Assembly (NCBI RefSeq): GCF_030056655.1
Contig: NZ_JASHIE010000006.1
Span: forward strand, 310,001 to 374,000
Direction of reading: 5' to 3'
From: Flectobacillus rivi
GTDB taxonomy: Bacteria > Bacteroidota > Bacteroidia > Cytophagales > Spirosomataceae
DNA length: 64,000 nt
A model generated the notes under the pieces. That model saw only the letters and a list, made by a program, of their open reading frames with translations, did no database searches and was not told where the DNA came from. Shown piece after piece: positions 27,666-36,669 of this stretch. Numbering within the stretch: position 1 is the first letter of the stretch; each line of letters starts with the position of its first letter. The position numbers and the translations under genes are program-made.

Positions 27666-28241
27666 TTATTTTTTGGTAATATCTTTCCGAATTTTACTCA
27701 AAAACTCTGGTGTTATACCCAAATACGAGGCAATTTGGGTATTTGGTAACCTACTTGATAAATTGGGATATTGTTCCAAAAAACTTAGATAGCGTTGTTC
27801 TGCCGTAGAACTAAATGTTTGAAGCACCCTATTTTGAAGCTCAACGAATTTATTTTCCATGATAACCTTGAAAATTCGATTTAGCTTGGGAATATGATTA
27901 TACAGAAAATACAAATCTTGCTGTTCTATCTGAATCACCTCGGAAGGCTCTATTGCCTCGATATATAACTGGCTCGTTTTGCCCGAATGAAAACTCCCTA
28001 TATCCGAAATCCAATCTCCTTCGGCTGCAAACTGAATATTATGTTCGTAGCCCTTATCGTCGATACCATACATCCGAAAACAGCCTCCTACTACAAAAGA
28101 ATAATGCTTACACACCATTCCTTCTTGAAGAATGGTATGGCGCCTTTTTACTTTTTTGTGAGAAACTTTGGGAAGAATAAGATTCCTTTCTTCGTCATTT
28201 AAAAGAATATATTTTTGAAAATGGTCGATAACTGCGTTCAT
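27666..28241 (-). CDS. Crp/Fnr family transcriptional regulator
   Basis: A 191-residue regulator with an N-terminal cyclic-nucleotide-binding-like beta-roll (about 20-110; VSHKKVKRRHTILQEGMVCKH, SDIGSFHSGKTSQLYIEAIEPS). A C-terminal winged helix follows (about 145-191; IASYLGITPEFLSKIRKDITKK). It lacks the cysteines of an FNR cluster. This short form is common in Bacteroidota next to oxidoreductase or detoxification genes and often acts on a divergent or nearby operon. It converges on the lectin-fold/hydrolase unit and is divergent from the GH140-like gene. Confidence 0.88.
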   Translation of the reverse strand: MNAVIDHFQKYILLNDEERNLILPKVSHKKVKRRHTILQEGMVCKHYSFVVGGCFRMYGIDDKGYEHNIQFAAEGDWISDIGSFHSGKTSQLYIEAIEPSEVIQIEQQDLYFLYNHIPKLNRIFKVIMENKFVELQNRVLQTFSSTAEQRYLSFLEQYPNLSSRLPNTQIASYLGITPEFLSKIRKDITKK

Positions 28242-28388
28242 GAGGAGGGATTGTTGTCAGGCCAAAATTAAAAGAAATTTATGGACGAGAAAGCGCTTAT
28301 CCCAGCTTTTGACAAAATGTATATCTTCAAATATGAAAACGAGATAAACTTGTAGTGAATTTCCTCTCTATTGAATGATTCAATTGTA

Positions 28389-28418
28389 TTGGGAAATATG
28401 GACAAACTCTTATGTTTG
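28389..28418 (+). promoter_or_regulatory. Promoter of the GH140-like gene
   Basis: TTG at 28389-28391 and TATGTTTG at 28411-28418 are separated by 19 bp. This is the best full match to the Bacteroidota -33/-7 consensus in the window, and it lies 29 bp before the ATG. Confidence 0.7.
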
Positions 28419-28447
28419 TATTTTTAGTATCTAATTTATAACCAGCT

Positions 28448-30100
28448 ATGAAATTAATAAAGGTTGTATTAACCATTTTACTTTTCTTACCATCAGCAAT
28501 TTTTGGTCAAAAAAAAGTAGCATTCGATTCAAAAAATACCAAGCTTACTGCTAGCCAATATCAGCCTGTGGATATTGTTTTCAAGGTCACTAAACTACCT
28601 ACCGAAAATCCTTTCGATATTACGTTTGGCGCTGAATTTACTGATGAGACGAATAAAAAATTAACGATTCAAGGATTTTATCATGGAAATGGAGAGTATG
28701 TTTTACGCTTTACTCCTGAAAAAATAGGCGTTTTTCAATATCAAACTTTTTCAACGGTAAATTCGCTTGCAGGCTTGAGAGGTACAATAAAGGCGGAGAA
28801 AAACACAAACGAAAATATTCACAGTTCAATAGCTATTTCGCCCGAAAATCCACAAAAAATGATTTATCAAGACGGGAAGCCTTATTTTGCTTTAGCGTTT
28901 GAACTAGATTGGCTTTTTGCGCTCGACAAAAACAATACAAACGAGTTACCAAAAACCACAGAAATCATCCATTCTGTCAAAGAAAATGGCTTTAATCAAG
29001 TGGTAATGAATGTGTATGCATACGATGTTGGTTGGAAAGTTCCTGATAATGTACCCTCACAGTATAGCTACAAAAAGCCCCCTTACACCGTTTTTAAAGG
29101 CACCAACGAAAATCCAGATTTTAGTCAGCTTAATACAGATTTTTTTCAACATCTTGACCGAGTGATTCAGCACTTGCATGAAAATGGTATTGTGGCACAT
29201 TTAATGATTTATGTTTGGAATAAAAAAGTTAATTGGCCAACCATGTATTCTGCCGAAGATAATCGGTATTTTGATTACGTCATTAAGCGTTATCAAGCCT
29301 ATCCAAATGTACTTTGGGATGTGTCCAAAGAAGCTTTAGATTATGGACGCTGCGATATACCCTATATCAATGAGCGCATAGAGCGGATTCGCCGAAATGA
29401 TGCTTACAAACATCTTCTGACAGTGCATGATTACGAATATTGTGCCCGCGAACCTGATAAAGTTGATATTATTTCAATACAAAATTGGCGTTCAGATCTC
29501 TATTCGCTTAGTTTGGAAGCTTACCAAAAACATCCATCTAAACCTGTTATGAATATCGAGCATGGAGGTTATGAAGAAGCACCTTATCCGTCATTTGTAG
29601 GCAATTATGTAAATCCAGAAGTGTGTTTGACCAGAAACTATCAATGTGTTTTTGCAGGAGTGTATTCGAGTTATTATTGGCAAAACACTTCTTGGGATAT
29701 TGTTATTCATGATGCTTTAAACGGAAAACAGCCATTTCCTACCCCAAGATTTGACTATTACAAACATCTCCAAAGTCTGTTTACAAAGTATGATTACAAT
29801 ACTTTGTTACCTTATAAACCCAAATTAACCATTAATAGTCGTATAGGAAATGATAATTTTTCGACAAGTGGGTATCCTTTGACCGATGGAAAAGGTCTAT
29901 ACTTGTATTTTGTTCCTGCCGAAAATTATCAAATCAACGTGGTTGTCCCCAAACAATCTCAGGGCAAATTTGAAGCGAAATGGTTTAATATCTTCACAGG
30001 GGAGACTTTGGAAGAAAAAGCAACGGATTATCAGATGTTCAAATCATATCAATCACCGTGGAAGGACAAAGCGGCAGTTTTGATACTAAAATCAATTTAA
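28448..30100 (+). CDS. Secreted glycoside hydrolase with DUF5060 domain, GH140/DUF4038-like
   Basis: A 550-residue secreted enzyme (signal peptide ends IFGQ). Order: DUF5060 beta-sandwich (about 22-120; FYHGNGEYVLRFTPEKIGVFQYQT), TIM barrel of the GH140/DUF4038 type (about 130-430) and a C-terminal beta-domain (about 460-550). The likely acid/base is E295 in WDVSKEALDYGR (usually a W-N/D-x-x-N-E pattern) and the nucleophile E371 in MNIEHGGYE. GH140 members cleave apiose linkages in rhamnogalacturonan-II; many relatives have other or unknown targets, so the activity is not assigned. A good promoter precedes it. The next two genes follow at 32 and 143 bp. Confidence 0.8.
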   Translation: MKLIKVVLTILLFLPSAIFGQKKVAFDSKNTKLTASQYQPVDIVFKVTKLPTENPFDITFGAEFTDETNKKLTIQGFYHGNGEYVLRFTPEKIGVFQYQTFSTVNSLAGLRGTIKAEKNTNENIHSSIAISPENPQKMIYQDGKPYFALAFELDWLFALDKNNTNELPKTTEIIHSVKENGFNQVVMNVYAYDVGWKVPDNVPSQYSYKKPPYTVFKGTNENPDFSQLNTDFFQHLDRVIQHLHENGIVAHLMIYVWNKKVNWPTMYSAEDNRYFDYVIKRYQAYPNVLWDVSKEALDYGRCDIPYINERIERIRRNDAYKHLLTVHDYEYCAREPDKVDIISIQNWRSDLYSLSLEAYQKHPSKPVMNIEHGGYEEAPYPSFVGNYVNPEVCLTRNYQCVFAGVYSSYYWQNTSWDIVIHDALNGKQPFPTPRFDYYKHLQSLFTKYDYNTLLPYKPKLTINSRIGNDNFSTSGYPLTDGKGLYLYFVPAENYQINVVVPKQSQGKFEAKWFNIFTGETLEEKATDYQMFKSYQSPWKDKAAVLILKSI

Positions 30101-30132
30101 AAAGTATTTGTTTACACTAAAATATACATATT

Positions 30133-30693
30133 ATGAAACACCTAAATAAACTATCTACTTTACATCTAGGATTATTGCTAGTATTTGTGTGTAACTTTCT
30201 GTTACACTTTAGCACCTACAGATTGAATGCGAGCTTGAGTTATATCCTCAATTTAGGGCTTTACAGTTCAGGAATTATATTATTTGTCTTGCATGTTAAA
30301 CCCCTCAGAGCGATTACTTTTTATTACATGTTTTACCTTGTGGGAGGATTGATTTTTATATTGCTGAATACCCTGAAAAGCGCGTATGTGTATTTGCTGG
30401 CAACGGTATTTCTTTTTCCTTTTTTTCAAGATTCTCTTACCTCACAGTATGGCAATTTGAATTTGTATCATCGGAAAAAAGGTATTGTCAAACACCGCTT
30501 TCTATATGAAGTAGCTGAAAAAAAATATTTGATTTTTGAGAAAGTACATGGTAGAGTAAGAGACTATGGCAGGTTAGCTACGGGAGAAGGCAAACTTTCC
30601 TTAACCAAAAATGGACTGCAATATCAGTTTCAGATTACAACAGCCAGTGGCATAAAAAAGGATACCACAGAGTTGTTGATTCTTGAAAAATAA
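30133..30693 (+). CDS. Small integral membrane protein, function unknown
   Basis: A 186-residue protein I do not recognise. The first 100 residues form about four transmembrane helices (LHLGLLLVFVCNFLLHF, YILNLGLYSSGIILFVLHV, AITFYYMFYLVGGLIFIL, YVYLLATVFLFPFF). The last 80 residues are soluble, basic and beta-rich (YGRLATGEGKLSLTKNGLQY). There is no signal peptide beyond the first helix. It starts 32 bp after the GH140-like gene and is probably on the same transcript. A role with its neighbours is not evident. Confidence 0.6.
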   Translation: MKHLNKLSTLHLGLLLVFVCNFLLHFSTYRLNASLSYILNLGLYSSGIILFVLHVKPLRAITFYYMFYLVGGLIFILLNTLKSAYVYLLATVFLFPFFQDSLTSQYGNLNLYHRKKGIVKHRFLYEVAEKKYLIFEKVHGRVRDYGRLATGEGKLSLTKNGLQYQFQITTASGIKKDTTELLILEK

Positions 30694-30795
30694 ACCTCTT
30701 TTCTAAGAAAATCATTTGAATTGGAACAGTGTAAACAAGGTTACCAAACCTCATTTGTCTTCCATAACTTCGGTAGTATAGTACAAATGTCAAAT

Positions 30796-30822
30796 CGCAG
30801 AAAGGTTAACGGCCTTTCTGCG
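30796..30822 (+). promoter_or_regulatory. Perfect 10-bp hairpin just before the start codon at 30837
   Basis: CGCAGAAAGG (30796-30805) and CCTTTCTGCG (30813-30822) enclose the loop TTAACGG. There is no T-tract after it and the ATG follows 14 bp later. It could be a terminator for the upstream gene or a leader hairpin affecting translation of the propeller gene. Confidence 0.5.
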
Positions 30823-30836
30823 ACTATCCCAATTCT

Positions 30837-32402
30837 ATGAAAATTTCGAAATTATTACCCATCTGGATGCTGTTCTGGCTTTCTATTGTAAATCTTCAAG
30901 CACAAAATGCGCCTTCACCAGAAAAAATCAAATTTGTCCGACAAGGTGTTCGTAGATTTATTTTTGATGAAAAATTGGCGCTCCCCTTAGCCTCATTGAT
31001 TCCTGAGGAAATAATCGGGATGCCTTCGATGTACCCTGTGAAGCACCATTTGTCTACTCAGGCAGAGATTTTGCTCAAAAATAAACAGTTAATTTTGCAA
31101 TCAACTCTCGAAAGTCAAACTTCTATTTGGTTTGGAGGTTTTAATCCTTTTGCTACCTACAGCATTGAGTTAGGGCATTTGGAGGGCAATGGCGACGTTG
31201 GATTTGAGTTTACTAATCAAGAAAGAACGTCGCAATTTTTGATAAAAATTCAATTCTTAAATAACCAAATAGCAGGAGTTCAGCAAAAAATTATTAGCCA
31301 AGGCAAAACGTTGTCAGAGGAGGCTATTACCAATAAAGGTTTTAAGAAAGGAGGGATACCACAAAAAATTATCCTCCAAATGCTAGGAAGCGGACTGACC
31401 TTATTTGCACAGTCGGAGGGACAAATTATGCCGATTGGACAATCCGATTTTAGTCAGTATTTGGATTTACGAAAAAAAGAATGTCTTCATACCTATCAAA
31501 GTCATTTGTTTGTCTCTTTGCAATCGGGTAGGGTAGAGGTCAATAAAGTAAGTTCGGTATTGGGTGCGGGTATGGGACTTGCCGATATTCGAGCCATCAC
31601 CTACGAAGACGGAGAGCCTATGCTCGACCAAGGACGTCTGTGGTATACAATGTCGATACGTGGTAGGGCATTGCCTCATCATATTCAAGGCGTATTCAGT
31701 ATGAATCCAAGTTTGTTTGACCTAAAGTTCGAAGGAATCGTACTCTTTGATAGAAATGACGGTTTACTCCGCAATGAAATTGCTTCACATATTTTTTATG
31801 ATAGAAAAGAAAAATTATGGCGTGGCTTGACAACTGGGTTTAGTGCGTATGCCAATCCTCAAGAAAAGAAACAACTGCTCGCAATCGAAAGTACCAAAGA
31901 CCCTCGATTTGGTTTTTCAATCATGAAGGCAACGCCTTTTGGGATTGTTGGTGATATTGAGGACCCACATATCTTGTATGATTCAAAAGCTAAGAAATGG
32001 AGGATTTTGACCTGTGAAAATCAAGGTGGATATAAAGCTGTAATGCTTGAGTCAAAGGACTGGAATAAAAACTATCAGAAAATTGCAGGACCAGTTAGTC
32101 ATAATTCTACTGGGACATCTATTCAAAAAATAGGTGACCAGCGCTATTGCTTTTCAGGAAGTCAAGAAAGAGAAATCTTTATTTATTCTTATCCAGATTT
32201 ACAAAGTGTAGGAACGTTGAAAATGGATTTGCCACCTTGGGATGAGAAGGCTGGCACAAGAGTTTGGCCAAACGTTGTACAATTACCAGATGGATACCCT
32301 TTTAAGTATGTTGCTTTGATGATGGATAGATATAATTATCCAAATCTTGAAGGACCTAATTGGACGTATGGCGCCATATACCTATATCATGGAGTGGAGT
32401 AA
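30837..32402 (+). CDS. Secreted five-bladed beta-propeller glycosidase-like protein (GH43-like)
   Basis: A 521-residue secreted protein (signal peptide ends NLQAQN). The first 230 residues form a beta-sandwich-like domain. The C-terminal 290 residues have a repeated propeller pattern with acidic residues at strand starts: TYEDGEPMLDQGRLWYTMS, GDIEDPHILYDSKAKKWRIL, GTSIQKIGDQRYCFSGS and TRVWPNVVQLPDGYPFKYVAL. The EDPHI word resembles the GH43/GH32 propeller Asp and Glu positions, but I cannot assign a family. It may be an uncharacterised glycosidase acting with the GH140-like enzyme upstream. It ends near a nested inverted-repeat element. Confidence 0.55.
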   Translation: MKISKLLPIWMLFWLSIVNLQAQNAPSPEKIKFVRQGVRRFIFDEKLALPLASLIPEEIIGMPSMYPVKHHLSTQAEILLKNKQLILQSTLESQTSIWFGGFNPFATYSIELGHLEGNGDVGFEFTNQERTSQFLIKIQFLNNQIAGVQQKIISQGKTLSEEAITNKGFKKGGIPQKIILQMLGSGLTLFAQSEGQIMPIGQSDFSQYLDLRKKECLHTYQSHLFVSLQSGRVEVNKVSSVLGAGMGLADIRAITYEDGEPMLDQGRLWYTMSIRGRALPHHIQGVFSMNPSLFDLKFEGIVLFDRNDGLLRNEIASHIFYDRKEKLWRGLTTGFSAYANPQEKKQLLAIESTKDPRFGFSIMKATPFGIVGDIEDPHILYDSKAKKWRILTCENQGGYKAVMLESKDWNKNYQKIAGPVSHNSTGTSIQKIGDQRYCFSGSQEREIFIYSYPDLQSVGTLKMDLPPWDEKAGTRVWPNVVQLPDGYPFKYVALMMDRYNYPNLEGPNWTYGAIYLYHGVE

Positions 32403-32454
32403 ATAAGGGAATAGGCACAAAGGCACATAGTGAGTTGAATCATCCTGAATTTAG

Positions 32455-32728
32455 AGATTGAGTGATTGAACGAATGAGTGATTATGTTAAATGTTGTCTT
32501 CTAGCAGTAGAGACGCAATGATTGCGTCTTAAGCCAAGTCATATCTAGCAAAAAGCGGTCGGAAAATATTTTCCGACCGCTTTTTTGATGAAAACTTGGA
32601 GGATAATCCCAATCTTAAAATTAGGGATGACTCATGTTTGATACTATATTCCAAAATGACATATTTAGACGCAAAGCATTGCGTCTCTACTGATGAAACG
32701 TAGATTTAAAGAATAATCACTCAATCTC
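32455..32728. repeat. Nested inverted-repeat element, MITE-like, copy A
   Basis: A non-coding segment in the 373-bp gap between two convergent genes. Outer arms GAGATTGAGTGATT (32455-32468) and its complement (32715-32728) enclose inner arms CAGTAGAGACGCAATG (32506-32521) and CATTGCGTCTCTACTG (32677-32692). A 36-bp perfect palindrome lies at the centre (32551-32586). Words GGGATGACTCATGTTTGAT (from 32625) and CGACCGCTTTTTTGAT recur in slightly altered form in the 55.3-55.6 kb element. No ORF is present. Confidence 0.65.
32551..32586. terminator. Bidirectional terminator at the core of repeat copy A
   Basis: A perfect 36-bp palindrome with A-rich and T-rich ends: the left half starts AAAAAGCGGTCGG and the right half ends CCGACCGCTTTTT. 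It stops transcription of the convergent propeller (plus) and C69 peptidase (minus) genes from both sides. Confidence 0.85.
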
Positions 32729-32775
32729 AATTCGCTAAATTGGAGATGACTCGTTTTCCAAAACCCTGCAATTAT

Positions 32776-34104
32776 TTACAACCCTACACTTTTACCCTGT
32801 TTTTTCCAGAAAAAACTATAAAGAGGAGGATATACCAAACGCTTTTGTGGAGACTGATTTGCCCATTGTAACCAGTCTTTCAAATGGTTTTGATATGATT
32901 GAAAGGCAAATCGGGTGGCTGAAACGGGCGACATTAATCCCTGTTTTACCAATACATCGTGCCCAATAGCTTGATGATGGATAGTGTCTCTCGTTTTAGC
33001 AATATCTTGAATAATGTGTTGAAAATGAGGTTCTTCAATTTTCCCCGACAGGAGCAATCTATGTAGTTTTTCGGCTTGCCACCAAATCGAATTATCAGCC
33101 GATTGCGTTGGTTGAAGCGGTAGTTCTGATTTATCGTAAAAATATAAAGGCTTAAAAACTGACAAACATGGATTAGAGGTATTAGTAACCCAAACCGAAC
33201 TATTGGTGCGTGGTTTTAGAAATGCTAACATTGAGCCAACAGTTTGGTTTGGGCAAAGCACACCAGTAGCGTGCATACAAATATCTTTGGTGGTGGCTTT
33301 GTGCGCCCGAAAATCTTCATCATCATGGTGAGAACTCAAGAGGTCGATACCATGATGTAAATCAAAATGAGCTTGCTGTGCCTGAGAAGTACTTTGTATT
33401 TGTCGTACTTTACAACTGCTAGCCCAGCTCATAAAAGACGACGAAAAGGCTTTTGACCAATTAAACTCTTCATGTGGTTTTATCCACTTTTTCTTTTTGG
33501 CAAAATCTATCGCATCAGGTGCCAATTCATTATAATTGTTTCCGATGGAAAGCCCATTAGAAATACTACGAGCACCCTTTACATACTCAATAGCCCATAA
33601 TTTACCTGCTGTTTCTAGAACAAAAGCTTTTTCTGCATCGGCGATTAAGAAGGAATTATGATAGAAAAAATTCCGATTTTGATACCCTCCACAAGCATCT
33701 TGTCCAAAATTGTGGAGATGTTCCAAGATACAATCCAAGGCGTTTTCAGCCGAATTACTCCTCTCCAAGGCAATTCGGAGCATATCCATGCCTGTTAGTC
33801 CTGTATTTTCTTTGTTGAGTGGAATCTTGGTAAAAACTGCTTCATTGCCAATTGCAACACCTTGTTCGTTGACGCCCATTTCGGCACCCCACATCCAGAA
33901 GGGTTTTGAGAGAATTACTCGATTGGTAAATCGTGCTTGAGGGACACTTCGATAGGTACAATTCAAGATACTCCCAATAGCATGTTCTTGCGCAGGTATA
34001 TCGACAACCGACTGAGCCTCATTGGGTTCTCGGTCGGAATTTTTTCCAAAAATCCAACAATGATCTTTACTTGACTTGGGAGGCACTACGAATGTATCAC
34101 ACAT
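32776..34104 (-). CDS. C69 family dipeptidase (secernin-like)
   Basis: A 442-residue cytosolic peptidase. The start MCDTFVV places Cys2 as the N-terminal nucleophile exposed by loss of Met, the hallmark of Ntn hydrolases of family C69. FGKNSDREPNEAQ and GVNEQGVAIGNEAVFT match the substrate pocket pattern, and HATGVLCPNQTVGSML is also typical. There is no signal peptide. The enzyme likely cleaves dipeptides or a small amide; the human relatives (secernins) have unclear substrates. It is a lone gene, convergent with the propeller gene across repeat copy A. Confidence 0.9.
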   Translation of the reverse strand: MCDTFVVPPKSSKDHCWIFGKNSDREPNEAQSVVDIPAQEHAIGSILNCTYRSVPQARFTNRVILSKPFWMWGAEMGVNEQGVAIGNEAVFTKIPLNKENTGLTGMDMLRIALERSNSAENALDCILEHLHNFGQDACGGYQNRNFFYHNSFLIADAEKAFVLETAGKLWAIEYVKGARSISNGLSIGNNYNELAPDAIDFAKKKKWIKPHEEFNWSKAFSSSFMSWASSCKVRQIQSTSQAQQAHFDLHHGIDLLSSHHDDEDFRAHKATTKDICMHATGVLCPNQTVGSMLAFLKPRTNSSVWVTNTSNPCLSVFKPLYFYDKSELPLQPTQSADNSIWWQAEKLHRLLLSGKIEEPHFQHIIQDIAKTRDTIHHQAIGHDVLVKQGLMSPVSATRFAFQSYQNHLKDWLQWANQSPQKRLVYPPLYSFFWKKQGKSVGL

Positions 34105-34315
34105 GACGATTTAGAAATTTGTCAATTCGGAAATATGATTCTGATATTTTGTGAAATCCTAGTAATTTTTGCTGTATTTTTACCTAATTAATTTGGTGTA
34201 TCTGATGCAAATGTGCCTCTATTTGATTATTACTGATAGAAACAAAGCCTTTTAAAATGGATATATAGCAATATATAAATAATTTACTTAATCACTTGAT
34301 TAACAAACTAATATA

Positions 34316-34816
34316 ATGAGTACCATTACGGATGTGGCACACGAACAAGTCTTGAATTTATATGCTCAAAAACTACGATTGAGAGTATGTGGAATTTGTG
34401 TCCAAGACCAAAAAATATTAATGATTAATCACGCTGGTGTAGTGCAAGGAGCAGACTTTTGGTGTCCGCCAGGTGGGGGGCTTCAATACGGCGAATCAGT
34501 GAATGAAGCTCTGAAAAGAGAATTTTTAGAGGAAACTCAAACCGAAATATCGATAGGAGAGATGCTTTTTGTAAATGAATTCCTAGAGCCTCCTCTTCAT
34601 GCCATTGAATTATTTTTCAAGGTCGAAATAACAGAAGGAAAAGCCAAAAAGGGCTTTGACCCAGAGATGAAAGACCAAATAATTCAAGAAATTAAATGGA
34701 TGAGTTTTGACGAAATCAAACAATTGCCAACTGCACAAGCACATAGAGTTTTTTCTCTTTGTAACTCTTTGGATGAATTGTTTTCTATCAAAGGATTTTG
34801 TGCTAAAAAGCCATAA
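34316..34816 (+). CDS. Nudix hydrolase
   Basis: A 166-residue protein with an almost canonical Nudix box, GGLQYGESVNEALKREFLEE, where the Mg2+-binding Glu residues are all present. The Gly that usually follows EEx is Gln here (EETQTEI). It hydrolyses a nucleoside diphosphate linked to another group; the substrate is not readable. It is preceded by 211 bp of AT-rich DNA without an obvious promoter and is not clearly linked to its neighbours. Confidence 0.9.
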   Translation: MSTITDVAHEQVLNLYAQKLRLRVCGICVQDQKILMINHAGVVQGADFWCPPGGGLQYGESVNEALKREFLEETQTEISIGEMLFVNEFLEPPLHAIELFFKVEITEGKAKKGFDPEMKDQIIQEIKWMSFDEIKQLPTAQAHRVFSLCNSLDELFSIKGFCAKKP

Positions 34817-35037
34817 ACACAGCTTTGATTTAGCCAAAACATCTTTTTACAACTGACCAGAATTCTAATCGCTTGATTGTCAGTAAAAATTACGAATAAT
34901 CGTTTGCAATTCATAGAATTCTTCACATATTTTGAAGCAGAATTGTATTTTTGCATCCCTGTTAATGTAAATTTAATTTTGTCATAACAGGAAATAATGA
35001 TAGTGGTTCTGGAAGTGAAAATACAATTTAGTACTTT

Positions 35038-35946
35038 ATGATGGATTTTACCCTCTTCAACCCCATACGACAATTGGAGGCGATTATTTCAAATATTCAA
35101 CCTAAAGGAAAATTTTTTCTCCCAAATTTTGATGTTGAGAAAATTCCAACCTATCAGCTATTCTTCGAAATTTCTTCGAAGAGTTTCTGTTTTTGGGTAA
35201 AGGATTCAGTGACAACGCAAATTATTTGGGTCGAAGAATATTCTCTTTCGTGGTTGGATGCCGATTCGAGTGTGGTGGACAATATTAGTTTTATTTATTC
35301 TTCGCATGAATTTTTGAAGTCTATCAAATGGCATTCAATTCATATTCAGTGCGATTCTCAGTCGTTTGTGCAAGTGCCTTTGCCGTATTTTAGAAAAGAA
35401 TTTTTGCAAAAATATCTTCAATTGGCTAAAGGTCAGTTGATTAGTAATTCAGAGCAGATTCTTTCTCAAATGGATGAAGCCTATGGATTAGTGCATGTTT
35501 TTAGTGTTGAAACAGAGTTATTAAATTGGTTTTCACAAACGTATCCGCTTGTCGAGATTCAATACATCCCTGTTTGTCAGATATTATTAGAAGTTGCCAA
35601 AGCCGAGTCTCGTCTCCAACCTGCGATGTATGTCTATATCAAAGAAGACGCAATAAATGTGGTGGTGACCAATAATGGAAAATTGCAGTTGTGTAATAGA
35701 TTTCCGACAAGGTCGACCAATGACGTACTCTTTTATATTTTGGCTACGCTAAGTGAGCTTTCTATGAGTCCCGAAAAAGCCTACGTAAAATTATTCGGAG
35801 AATTAGGCGCTGATGGTCAATTGCTAGCGATTCTTTCTGAATATGTTACCAATGTTGAACTAGGGGGTTATCAAACCGTAAGAGTATGGGAGGAAGGTCA
35901 GATTCCCAAAAATTATATTGGAATGAAAGATTGTTTTACGGCCTAG
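35038..35946 (+). CDS. DUF3822 family protein
   Basis: A 302-residue protein without a signal peptide that resembles the DUF3822 family, found almost only in Bacteroidota and often beside rsmD and coaD. Its pattern hints at an ASKHA (actin-like ATPase) relative: alternating beta strands with VKDSVTTQIIWVEEYS near the N-terminus and MYVYIKEDAINVVVTNNGKLQLCNRF in the second half. Function is unknown. Here coaD follows 155 bp later, and the usual rsmD gene is absent between them. Met2 (35041) is an alternative start. Confidence 0.75.
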   Translation: MMDFTLFNPIRQLEAIISNIQPKGKFFLPNFDVEKIPTYQLFFEISSKSFCFWVKDSVTTQIIWVEEYSLSWLDADSSVVDNISFIYSSHEFLKSIKWHSIHIQCDSQSFVQVPLPYFRKEFLQKYLQLAKGQLISNSEQILSQMDEAYGLVHVFSVETELLNWFSQTYPLVEIQYIPVCQILLEVAKAESRLQPAMYVYIKEDAINVVVTNNGKLQLCNRFPTRSTNDVLFYILATLSELSMSPEKAYVKLFGELGADGQLLAILSEYVTNVELGGYQTVRVWEEGQIPKNYIGMKDCFTA

Positions 35947-36101
35947 TTCGAGACTTACTTTTGAACTAGGAAGCTATGGCTATGGTAGGAATTAGGTGAG
36001 AAAATCTATCCTTTTATAAAAAGCAATTTTAGCTTACGAAATGAGACCGCTTATTGCAGGTATAATTAAGTCATTTAACTGTGAATAAAACTTGAGAAAA
36101 A

Positions 36102-36557
36102 GTGAATAAAAAAATTGCGTTCTTCCCAGGGTCATTTGATCCATTCACCAAAGGGCATGAAGATATTGTGCTACGAGCTTTGGAGATTTTTGATGAGGTA
36201 ATTATCGGTATTGGACACAATACAAATAAAAATCGCTATTTCTCTATCGAAAAAATGACTGTTTGGATTGAGCAAACTTTCGTAGGAAAGCCTGTAAAGG
36301 TTGTAGCTTATAATAACCTGACGGCTACAGTTGCTCAAGAAATGAATGCTAATTTTCTGCTGAGAGGATTAAGAAATACGACAGATTTTGAATATGAAAA
36401 CTCTATTTCGCAGGTGAATAGATATCTGGTAAAAGGGCTTGAAACGGTATTCTTGATAACGTCTCCACATCTGGCACCCATCAGTTCGACCATTATTCGA
36501 GATTTACATCGTTATGGAACCAATGTGGATGAATTTTTACCATATACATTGGAATAA
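36102..36557 (+). CDS. coaD: Phosphopantetheine adenylyltransferase CoaD
   Basis: A 151-residue cytosolic enzyme that joins ATP and 4'-phosphopantetheine to form dephospho-CoA, the penultimate step of CoA synthesis. The nucleotidyltransferase signature FFPGSFDPFTKGHEDIV (HxGH variant) opens the protein. The second motif, ISSTIIRDL, matches the ISSTxxR pattern, and LRGLRNTTDFEYE is the substrate loop. It begins with GTG at 36102; no nearer ATG preserves the signature. Length is normal for the family. It likely shares the transcript of the DUF3822 gene upstream. Confidence 0.96.
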   Translation: MNKKIAFFPGSFDPFTKGHEDIVLRALEIFDEVIIGIGHNTNKNRYFSIEKMTVWIEQTFVGKPVKVVAYNNLTATVAQEMNANFLLRGLRNTTDFEYENSISQVNRYLVKGLETVFLITSPHLAPISSTIIRDLHRYGTNVDEFLPYTLE

Positions 36558-36626
36558 ATCCTTTGAAGTGCGAATGGCTAAATGTTTGCTATCGAAATGA
36601 GTTGATTTTATAGAATTTTGTTCGGA

Positions 36627-36644
36627 GCCGTTGCATGCAACGGC
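36627..36644. terminator. 18-bp perfect palindrome between convergent genes
   Basis: GCCGTTGCATGCAACGGC is a perfect inverted repeat in the 112-bp gap between coaD (plus) and the LuxR-type regulator (minus). GC-rich arms against AT-rich DNA suggest a bidirectional stop, but there is no T-tract on either side, so it may instead be a repeat unit. Confidence 0.4.
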
Positions 36645-36669
36645 GCTATGTGTTTTTGGGCATTTACTA

